Source: Lachnospiraceae bacterium UBA1753 (GTDB taxonomy: Bacteria; Bacillota; Clostridia; Lachnospirales; Lachnospiraceae). From it: a DNA stretch of 5,517 nt. Where the stretch lies: the NCBI GenBank assembly GCA_002317595.1, contig DCHL01000042.1, positions 1 to 5,517 on the forward strand, in the 5' to 3' direction. Position 1 is the first letter of the stretch. Each line of letters opens with the position of its first letter. Below, in pieces: positions 1 through 4,340 of the stretch. Below the pieces are notes generated by a model that made no database searches, had not been told where the DNA came from, and saw nothing but the letters and a program-made list of their open reading frames with translations. The translations under genes and the position numbers were made by a program.

Positions 1-45
1 ACACTGGCGAGAGAGAAGAGCGCTAAATTCTCTGAAGTTGAATAA
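1..45 (+). CDS. Possible 3' end of an upstream gene, partial
   Basis: Frame 1 is open from the window edge to a TAA at 43-45 and reads TLAREKSAKFSEVE. The next gene begins 26 nt downstream with its own SD, a spacing that fits two genes in one transcription unit. Frame 2 is also open through this stretch and only 14 codons are visible, so the call rests mainly on position. No family can be assigned from this fragment. Confidence 0.35.
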   Translation, partial: TLAREKSAKFSEVE

Positions 46-71
46 TTATTATCTGCTGGAAAGGAAAAAAC

Positions 72-428
72 ATGAAGATATTTAAATGTATAGAGTTGGA
101 TGATTATATTATTAAATCGTATTTATTTCCAAACATTGATGTTCTAAATGTAGTGAATACGCTTATAGAAAAGGGATTGGACATAAGAGAGATTGAGATT
201 TTTGAAGGTGTAGAACGAGACATGCAAATGTTTGGAAGCACTATCGTTAGCCTAGATGAATTAAAGGAAAAAAGGGATTATTATTCCGACATTGGAACAG
301 ATGTTGGATATAATATACACGCTTATTATAATCATATAGAAATTAGAATATATATTTCGGAGGAGAAGGAAAAAATGAATGTTTTGTCTTATGACAAAGA
401 GTTTGATAGTGAATGTCTCTTTAGTTGA
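72..428 (+). CDS. Hypothetical protein, 118 residues, AT-rich gene
   Basis: The ATG at 72 follows a GGAAAGGAAAA stretch at 58-68 that can act as an SD, and the frame stays open to TGA. I do not recognise the protein. It is soluble-looking and acidic, with no signal peptide or membrane segment. Hydrophobic runs that could be beta strands or helices alternate with charged turns (DVLNVVNTLIEKGLDIREIEIF, residues about 24-45; IEIRIYI near 89-95). A charged central part, DELKEKRDYYSD, lies near residues 62-73. Its base composition is far more AT-rich than rho or prmC and uses many ATA and TTA codons, which suggests recent acquisition or relaxed selection. Small acidic proteins placed directly after another gene are often immunity proteins or antitoxins, but nothing here proves that; it is only the option I would test first. 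That it is a real gene is likely; its function is unknown. Confidence 0.72.
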   Translation: MKIFKCIELDDYIIKSYLFPNIDVLNVVNTLIEKGLDIREIEIFEGVERDMQMFGSTIVSLDELKEKRDYYSDIGTDVGYNIHAYYNHIEIRIYISEEKEKMNVLSYDKEFDSECLFS

Positions 429-470
429 AACAACCCAAATAAAGGCTTAAGGCTAACAAAATGGAAGGGA

Positions 471-520
471 TGCCTTGTGTCACAGGTATATCCTGTAGCA
501 CAACATTATACTATAAGGCA
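471..520 (+). other. Nested inverted repeat, possible structured RNA
   Basis: The outer stem TGCCTT (471-476) pairs perfectly with AAGGCA (515-520). Inside it, GTG (477-479) pairs with CAC (499-501), and ACAGG (482-486) pairs with CCTGT (492-496) around a TATAT loop. Taken alone, the inner hairpin can extend to TTGTG/CACAA (475-479/499-503), which competes with the last two pairs of the outer stem. No T-run follows. The strand is given as + only because the neighbouring genes are on +; the pairing works on either strand. Confidence 0.4.
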
Positions 521-556
521 AAATTAAGGTTAAGATACAGGAGAAGAGCAGAAAAA

Positions 557-627
557 CCCGCTCTCTCCAACTATTCGCAAAATTGCTGTTTGGCGAATGG
601 ATATTCGGATTTGTAAGAGGGATTGGG
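557..627 (+). other. Branched inverted repeats, possible structured RNA
   Basis: CCC (557-559) can pair with GGG (625-627), and CTCTC (561-565) with GAGGG (617-621, one wobble). These enclose a strong hairpin at 571-600, where CTATTCGC-AAA pairs with TTT-G-GCGAATGG with one bulged G and an ATTGCTG loop. The inner hairpin is clear by eye. The outer helices are short and could be chance. No terminator-like T-tract follows. Confidence 0.33.
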
Positions 628-697
628 CTCGTTAGTTTCCACCGTTTCGCCGTATATTTATACCAAAAAGGTATTACAGCCTGTATGAAACAAGTAT

Positions 698-726
698 TTT
701 TAATATATCTCCCATAATGCTATATT
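698..726 (+). promoter_or_regulatory. Candidate extended -10 promoter for the micro-ORF unit
   Basis: TGC-TATATT at 718-726 resembles an extended -10 element. A poor -35 (TTTTAA, 698-703) lies 17 nt upstream. An overlapping alternative -10 is CATAAT at 713-718. It would place the transcript start near 733, about 65 nt before the first micro-ORF. The -35 match is weak, so this is only a candidate. Confidence 0.25.
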
Positions 727-797
727 AATCGTGACAAGAGAAATAAGTAATGATTCCGCGGGGCGGGTTTTATAAAAATTGAAAGGAGATCACGGTT

Positions 798-854
798 ATG
801 TTAAAGAAGATTACAGCGTTCCTCGAGGCTTATTACAAGAGTTTTGCAAAGTAG
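798..854 (+). CDS. Micro-ORF 1: 18-residue cationic amphipathic peptide
   Basis: The predicted peptide is MLKKITAFLEAYYKSFAK. Translation is supported by a near-consensus SD, AAAGGAG at 782-788, 9 nt before the ATG. The hydrophobic residues (L2, I5, F8, L9, Y12, Y13, F16) recur every three to four positions, and the lysines lie on the other face. An amphipathic helix with net charge of about +3 is therefore expected. There is no signal peptide, no cysteine and no room for a mature domain. It is followed 36 nt later by a second micro-ORF, and both end before a strong terminator, so they look like one small transcript separate from rho. Options include a small membrane-active or toxin-like peptide, a peptide signal, or a translated leader. 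I cannot name a family. Coding status is inferred from SD quality and helix pattern. Confidence 0.55.
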   Translation: MLKKITAFLEAYYKSFAK

Positions 855-890
855 AATTACTGAGCTGATTTAGGGAAGGAGGCATGGCTT

Positions 891-953
891 ATGATTAAGC
901 TTATAAAGGTTATTGAAGCGGCTCTGGTAGGAAGCCATGAGTCTTTCAGATAA
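891..953 (+). CDS. Micro-ORF 2: 20-residue hydrophobic/amphipathic peptide
   Basis: The predicted peptide is MIKLIKVIEAALVGSHESFR. The SD AAGGAGG (876-882) is close to perfect and stands 8 nt before the ATG at 891. An earlier ATG at 884 is only 1 nt from the SD and gives a four-residue ORF, so it is not chosen. The first 13 residues (I2, L4, I5, V7, I8, A10-V13, with K3, K6 and E9) could form a short amphipathic helix; the tail GSHESFR is polar. It resembles micro-ORF 1 in size, its lysines near the start and its strong SD, but the sequences do not align clearly. The terminator stem starts 30 nt after its stop codon. Function unknown. It may act together with micro-ORF 1 as a two-peptide pair, which is inference from adjacency only. 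Confidence 0.55.
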   Translation: MIKLIKVIEAALVGSHESFR

Positions 954-983
954 GGAGCAGAATTGAATCAGGATAATTGCTGA

Positions 984-1018
984 GACCACATCTATGGCGG
1001 TAGGTGTGGTCTTTTTTT
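984..1018 (+). terminator. Strong intrinsic terminator after the micro-ORFs
   Basis: GACCACATC (984-992) pairs with GGTGTGGTC (1003-1011) through nine positions including one T-G wobble, around a 10-nt loop. Seven T residues follow at 1012-1018, with a second T-run at 1022-1028. It closes the micro-ORF transcript before the rho promoter. Confidence 0.9.
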
Positions 1019-1048
1019 GTGTTTTTTTGAAAAATTTTCGCGACGAAC

Positions 1049-1060
1049 TTATTGCAATAA
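1049..1060. promoter_or_regulatory. Perfect 12-bp palindrome upstream of the rho promoter
   Basis: TTATTGCAATAA is a perfect palindrome ending 6 nt before the -35 box. Its core TATTGCA (1050-1056) recurs at 1065-1071, overlapping the -35, so the two copies lie 15 bp apart. This arrangement could be an operator or activator site. No regulator is identified, and AT-rich palindromes of this length can occur by chance. Confidence 0.33.
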
Positions 1061-1066
1061 CCCATA

Positions 1067-1095
1067 TTGCATATTTTTTCCCACTGGTCTATAAT
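1067..1095 (+). promoter_or_regulatory. Sigma-A-type promoter of rho
   Basis: TTGCAT (1067-1072) and a perfect TATAAT (1090-1095) are separated by exactly 17 nt. Transcription would start near 1102, giving a leader of about 63 nt before the rho ATG. The promoter lies after the micro-ORF terminator, so rho is expected to be transcribed independently. Confidence 0.8.
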
Positions 1096-1164
1096 AGGCA
1101 CATCTATTAATTCGATTTAATTCCCATAACTTACAATTTATTTATAGTGGCATTTGGAGGATTT

Positions 1165-2796
1165 ATGAGAGAAAAATATGAGTCATTACCTCTTTCAGTA
1201 CTGAAGGACCTTGCTAAAGCCAGAGGTATGAAGGGCATCTCGACACTCAAGAAGGGCGAACTGGTTGAGGCTATGCTTGCCCAGGACGAGAAGGACGCGG
1301 CAGCTAAGGCACCTGCGGCAGAAGAGGCTCCTGCGAAGAAGCCTGCAGTTGAAGAGGCTCCTGCAGCTAAGGCATCTGCAGCAGAAGATGCACCCGCGAA
1401 GAAGCCCGCTGGAAGAAAAAATTCAGAGAGAAAGAATGGCACAAGGAAGGGCGCAGAACAGCCTGCTGAGAACACAGGCAAGTCCGTTGCACCCGCTGAG
1501 AACACAGGCAAGTCCATAGCACCCGCTGAGAATACAGGCAGACCTGCAGCTTCTGCTGAGAGTAAGTCCGAGGCAACGCCTAAGGAGCAGGCTGCGGCAG
1601 CACCTCAGGAGCAGGCTGAAGGAACGCAGGAGAAGTCTGATGGAATTCCTCAGGATAAAGAGTCCCTTGATTCGGGAATCCTGGCAAATGGAATCCTGGA
1701 GGTAATGCCTGACGGATACGGATTTATCAGGTCTGACAATTACATGCCAGGCGAGAATGATGTCTACGTGGCGCCTAGCCAGATCAGACGATTCAACCTT
1801 AAGACTGGTGATATCATTGTTGGAAATACAAGAGTTAAGACACAGGGAGAGAAGTTCTCGGCGCTCCTCTATGTGAAGAGCATCAATGGTCTCCATCCGT
1901 CGGAGGCAACCAAGAGACCTAATTTTGAGAACCTGACACCTATCTTCCCTAATGAGAGACTGAGGCTTGAACTGGGTCAGGGCAGCGTCGCCATGAGAAT
2001 CATGGACATCATGAGCCCTGTCGGTAAGGGACAGCGTGGAATGATTGTTTCACCGCCTAAGGCTGGTAAGACCACACTGCTCAAGGGCGTGGCTAAGTCA
2101 ATCACACGAAATTACCCAGATATTTATCTGATTATTCTTCTTATTGATGAGAGACCTGAGGAGGTTACCGATATCAAGGAGTCGGTTTCCGGCAACCATG
2201 TTGAGATAATCTATTCGACCTTCGATGAGACTCCGGATCACCACAAGAGGGTATCTGAGATGGTAATCGAGAGATCAAAGCGTCTTGTTGAGCATGGCAA
2301 GGATGTGGTTATCCTTCTTGATTCAATCACACGTCTCGCAAGAGCCTACAACCTTACCGTTCCGCCTTCAGGACGTACACTTTCTGGTGGTCTCGACCCT
2401 GCGGCGCTTCATATGCCAAAGAGATTCTTCGGTGCTGCAAGAAATATGAGAGAGGGTGGTTCACTCACAATACTTGCAACCGCTCTCGTTGACACAGGAT
2501 CCAAGATGGACGACGTTGTATACGAGGAGTTCAAGGGAACCGGTAACATGGAGATGATTCTTGACAGGAAGCTCCAGGAGAAGAGAGTGTTCCCCGCAAT
2601 AGATATTCCAAGGTCAGGAACCAGACGAGAGGACCTGCTTCTTACAGAGGACGAGCAGGAGGCAGTGAACATCCTCCGCAAGGCCCTCAATGGACTCAAG
2701 CCCGAAGAGGCAGTTGAGAAGATTCTCGATATGTTTGTGCGCACCCACAATAATAGGGAATTTATAGAGATGGTGAAAAAAATAAGAGTCTTCTAA
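1165..2796 (+). CDS. rho: Transcription termination factor Rho
   Basis: Rho is a hexameric RNA-dependent ATPase and helicase that releases transcripts from RNA polymerase. The ATG at 1165 is chosen because GGAGG (1156-1160) precedes it and the protein then begins MREKYESLPLSVLKDLAK, the typical N-terminal helical domain (residues 1-40). An in-frame GTG at 1147 has no SD. A low-complexity Ala/Lys/Glu/Pro-rich insertion fills residues about 43-168. The RNA-binding cold-shock-like domain follows (about 169-245, including GYGFIRS). The ATPase core has Walker A PPKAGKT (297-303), the DERPEEVTD segment (328-336), Walker B VVILLD (381-386), the Q-loop region SGGLDPAALHMPKRFFGAARN (about 407-427), and the R-loop region DTGSKMDD (443-450). 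At 543 residues it is about 120 longer than E. coli Rho (419), and the insertion accounts for this. All core motifs appear intact, so it should be functional. Confidence 0.98.
   Translation: MREKYESLPLSVLKDLAKARGMKGISTLKKGELVEAMLAQDEKDAAAKAPAAEEAPAKKPAVEEAPAAKASAAEDAPAKKPAGRKNSERKNGTRKGAEQPAENTGKSVAPAENTGKSIAPAENTGRPAASAESKSEATPKEQAAAAPQEQAEGTQEKSDGIPQDKESLDSGILANGILEVMPDGYGFIRSDNYMPGENDVYVAPSQIRRFNLKTGDIIVGNTRVKTQGEKFSALLYVKSINGLHPSEATKRPNFENLTPIFPNERLRLELGQGSVAMRIMDIMSPVGKGQRGMIVSPPKAGKTTLLKGVAKSITRNYPDIYLIILLIDERPEEVTDIKESVSGNHVEIIYSTFDETPDHHKRVSEMVIERSKRLVEHGKDVVILLDSITRLARAYNLTVPPSGRTLSGGLDPAALHMPKRFFGAARNMREGGSLTILATALVDTGSKMDDVVYEEFKGTGNMEMILDRKLQEKRVFPAIDIPRSGTRREDLLLTEDEQEAVNILRKALNGLKPEEAVEKILDMFVRTHNNREFIEMVKKIRVF
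1321..1410 (+). repeat. Degenerate EEAPA(K/A)K repeats in the Rho insertion
   Basis: Rho residues 53-82 contain three related units, EEAPAKKPA, EEAPAAKAS and EDAPAKKPA, about 10-11 residues apart. The DNA is similar but not identical (gaagaggctcctgc twice, then gaagatgcacccgc). It looks like an older, diverged expansion of the disordered linker. Confidence 0.6.
1461..1550 (+). repeat. Three tandem 30-bp units inside rho
   Basis: Units begin at 1461, 1491 and 1521 with a period of exactly 30 bp. They encode AENTGKSVAP, AENTGKSIAP and AENTGRPAAS (residues 101-130). Units 1 and 2 share a long nearly identical stretch from cgctgagaac onward; the third has diverged at its end. The frame-preserving period and high DNA identity point to recent duplication by replication slippage within the low-complexity linker. 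Confidence 0.88.
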
Positions 2797-2804
2797 ATTG
2801 CGTT

Positions 2805-2836
2805 CTAAATCGGTTTGATTTTCAGGTTTGATTTAG
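2805..2836 (+). other. Weak inverted repeat after rho
   Basis: CTAAATC (2805-2811) and GATTTAG (2830-2836) are perfect complements around an 18-nt interval. The interval and its edge hold a direct repeat, GGTTTGATTT at 2812 and 2825. The stem is AT-rich and has no following T-tract, so it is a poor candidate for an intrinsic terminator. The way the rho transcript ends is not evident. Confidence 0.28.
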
Positions 2837-2858
2837 GTCAGATTTACAAAAATACCTC

Positions 2859-2888
2859 TTGCATAATCAACTCGCCTTGTGGTACAAT
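2859..2888 (+). promoter_or_regulatory. Sigma-A-type promoter of rpmE
   Basis: TTGCAT (2859-2864) and TACAAT (2883-2888) are spaced 18 nt apart. The -35 hexamer is identical to that of the rho promoter. Transcription would begin near 2895, leaving a leader of about 126 nt before the rpmE ATG. Confidence 0.78.
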
Positions 2889-2946
2889 AGCAACGCTGTT
2901 TGTGGATACAGGCAGTATGGGATGAGAACATGTTACATATTTAACT

Positions 2947-2997
2947 CAATCCGGCAAGGGCCGAAGCAAGGGAAACCGCAAGTTTTACCCCGGATTG
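2947..2997 (+). promoter_or_regulatory. Structured leader of rpmE, candidate L31 autoregulatory element
   Basis: CAATCCGG (2947-2954) pairs perfectly with CCGGATTG (2990-2997), enclosing 35 nt that can form a further hairpin (AAAC 2973-2976 with GTTT 2982-2985, loop CGCAA). A competing pairing of GGG (2970-2972) with CCC (2988-2990) would open the outer stem. The outer stem ends 12 nt before the SD of rpmE. Ribosomal protein L31 leaders have been described in Firmicutes and other phyla, and position and size fit such an element. I have not matched this sequence to a known consensus. Confidence 0.5.
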
Positions 2998-3020
2998 CAT
3001 ATCAGAAAAGAGGTTTTGAA

Positions 3021-3227
3021 ATGAAGGAAGGAATTCACCCTAATTACCATCAGGCAACAGTTACTTGCAACTGCGGTAACACATTCGTAACAGGATCTGT
3101 AAAGCCTGAGATCCATGTCGAGATTTGCTCAAAGTGCCACCCCTTCTATACTGGTCAGCAGAAGGCAGCTAGAATTGCTGGACGTATTGACAAGTTCAAC
3201 AAGAAGTATGGCGTTGCTGCAAAGTAA
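3021..3227 (+). CDS. rpmE: 50S ribosomal protein L31, zinc-binding type
   Basis: L31 is a small protein of the large ribosomal subunit that helps bridge the two subunits. The ATG at 3021 has the SD AGAGG (3009-3013) 7 nt upstream and begins MKEGIHPNYHQATVTC, the usual L31 start. The frame extends upstream to a TTG at 2859, but that part covers the promoter and leader and is not coding. The 68-residue length is normal. The zinc ligands are C16, C18, C36 and C39 (CNC and CSKC), which marks the C+ form; the C- paralogue made under zinc limitation lacks them. The basic tail KFNKKYGVAAK is typical. The gene has its own promoter, a structured leader and a downstream terminator, so L31 output can be set separately from rho. 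Confidence 0.98.
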   Translation: MKEGIHPNYHQATVTCNCGNTFVTGSVKPEIHVEICSKCHPFYTGQQKAARIAGRIDKFNKKYGVAAK

Positions 3228-3248
3228 GATATTTTTGATGTTATTGGA

Positions 3249-3281
3249 GTGCCGTTGCCTTTGTTGGTGACGGCGCTTTTT
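3249..3281 (+). terminator. Intrinsic terminator or attenuator after rpmE
   Basis: GTGCCGTTGCC (3249-3259) pairs with GGTGACGGCGC (3266-3276) over 11 positions, three of them G-T wobbles, with a TTTGTT loop. TTTTT follows at 3277-3281. Only 19 nt separate it from yqhQ, with no obvious promoter between, so it may be partial and allow read-through into yqhQ-prmC-prfA. Confidence 0.82.
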
Positions 3282-3300
3282 CGTTATTTAAGGAGTAGGT

Positions 3301-4335
3301 ATGGCTCTTGAGAAAAAATACAGTGGAATAGGCGGTCAGGCTGTCATGGAGGGTATCATGATGAAAAATCAGAACCTCTACGCGGTGGCAGTCAGGAAGA
3401 GTGACGGCGAGATTGAGATCATGACAGACGAATACAAGCCGGTGCTGGGCGGTGCTGCCTGGACGAAGCTTCCCTTCATCCGCGGCGTCTTTGCTTTCGT
3501 TGACTCCCTTCGCCTTGGACTCACGACCCTCAGCTGGTCTGCATCATTCTTCGACGACGAGGAAGAGACTGACGCGAAGGCTGGTTCTGAGAAGGCAGAT
3601 GTGAAGCTCGATTCTGAGAAGGCAGATGTGACGAGCGAGGAACAGAAGCCAGGCAGCAATGGTGAGAAGCCGGTCAGTGGCGGAATTTCCAATGCGATGA
3701 TGGCTGCGACAGTGGCGCTTTCGCTGGTTATGGCGGTTGGCATATTCATGATGCTCCCTTATTTTTTATCCGAGATAGTGAGAAGATTCACAGACAACAA
3801 CATTATCATTGCTGTCTTTGAGGGTGTCATCAGGCTTGTAATCTTCATCGGATACGTGGCAACAATCTCCCTTATGAAGGACATCAGAAGGGTGTACATG
3901 TACCACGGCGCTGAGCACAAGTGCATCAACTGCATCGAGCGTGGACATGAGCTCAATGTGAGGAATGTAATGCGTGCATCGAGACTCCACTCAAGATGCG
4001 GTACCAGCTTCATGCTGTTCATAATGTTTATCAGTATTATCCTGTTTCTCTTCATCAGAACGCCTAATCCTGTTCTGAGAATTGTGATAAGACTTTTACT
4101 TATCCCTGTTATTTCCGGTATATCTTATGAGATAATAAGGCTTGCAGGAAGAACCGATAATGTTATCGTGAATATACTTTCCGCTCCTGGGCTGGCGCTT
4201 CAGAAGATTACGACGAAGGAACCCGATGAGGAGATGGTTGAGGTGGCAATCAAGGCTGTTGAGGCAGTGTTTGACTGGAAGACATATCTCAAGGAGAGTT
4301 ACGGTATCGACGTTGACGACAAGCTGGAGGATTAG
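3301..4335 (+). CDS. yqhQ: DUF1385 family membrane protein (YqhQ-like)
   Basis: This is a conserved multi-pass membrane protein of unknown biochemical role. The start is supported by AAGGAG (3290-3295), 5 nt before the ATG. The N-terminal signature GIGGQAVMEGIMMK (residues 9-22) is diagnostic of the family. An acidic hydrophilic insertion follows at about 85-128, then hydrophobic segments at about 132-157, 167-191, 235-253 and 258-276. Between the second and third lies a conserved, His/Cys-rich part: YHGAEHKCINC (201-211) and HSRCG (230-234). The residues H202, E205, H206, C208, C211, H230 and C233 could bind a metal, which is inference from their pattern. At 344 residues it is slightly longer than B. 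subtilis YqhQ, consistent with the insertion. It is the first gene of the close-packed yqhQ-prmC-prfA group. Placement beside translation-termination genes is typical of Clostridia but does not reveal its job. Confidence 0.93.
   Translation: MALEKKYSGIGGQAVMEGIMMKNQNLYAVAVRKSDGEIEIMTDEYKPVLGGAAWTKLPFIRGVFAFVDSLRLGLTTLSWSASFFDDEEETDAKAGSEKADVKLDSEKADVTSEEQKPGSNGEKPVSGGISNAMMAATVALSLVMAVGIFMMLPYFLSEIVRRFTDNNIIIAVFEGVIRLVIFIGYVATISLMKDIRRVYMYHGAEHKCINCIERGHELNVRNVMRASRLHSRCGTSFMLFIMFISIILFLFIRTPNPVLRIVIRLLLIPVISGISYEIIRLAGRTDNVIVNILSAPGLALQKITTKEPDEEMVEVAIKAVEAVFDWKTYLKESYGIDVDDKLED
3585..3631 (+). repeat. Exact 20-bp direct repeat in yqhQ, 27-bp period
   Basis: TTCTGAGAAGGCAGATGTGA occurs at 3585-3604 and 3612-3631. 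It encodes the duplicated SEKADV units (residues 96-101 and 105-110) in the acidic insertion before the first membrane segment. Perfect DNA identity with a 9-codon period indicates a recent in-frame duplication. Confidence 0.88.
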
Positions 4336-4340
4336 TGCCG

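Larger units (their letters stand above)
429..797. other. Gene-free interval with several inverted repeats
   Basis: These 369 bases contain no ORF with both a convincing start site and a recognisable product. A 51-codon ORF at 461-616 (ATG, weak AAGG upstream) and an open frame at 517-714 without an ATG near its beginning overlap each other. What stands out is RNA-type pairing: nested stems at 471-520, a branched fold at 557-627, and a small hairpin ATACC-AAAAA-GGTAT at about 660-675. None is followed by a T-tract, so they are not intrinsic terminators. The interval could hold a structured non-coding RNA, the remains of a decayed element, or both. Confidence 0.5.

Noticed and set aside
461..616. 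51-codon ORF starting MEGMPCVTG
   Set aside because: It has only a weak AAGG upstream, an unusual Arg/Cys-rich composition, and overlaps strong RNA-type pairing and another open frame. It is not listed as a gene.
884..898. ATG at 884 giving a four-residue ORF (MAYD)
   Set aside because: It lies 1 nt after the SD, too close for initiation; the ATG at 891 has proper spacing.
1147..1164. GTG start for rho, six residues longer
   Set aside because: There is no SD before 1147, whereas GGAGG precedes the ATG at 1165 and the protein then begins as Rho normally does.
1131..1517. Minus-strand ORF rich in Ala, Ser and Phe over the start of rho
   Set aside because: It is the antisense reading of the low-complexity repeats of rho and has no recognisable domain or SD.
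1461..1550. 30-bp repeats that might suggest a CRISPR array
   Set aside because: The units are directly tandem without spacers, lie inside rho and preserve its frame.
2859..3020. Upstream extension of rpmE from a TTG
   Set aside because: This part contains the -35/-10 promoter and the leader hairpin, and the 54 extra residues do not resemble L31.
3378..3749. Minus-strand ORF within yqhQ
   Set aside because: It overlaps the conserved DUF1385 signature region on the other strand and has no support of its own.
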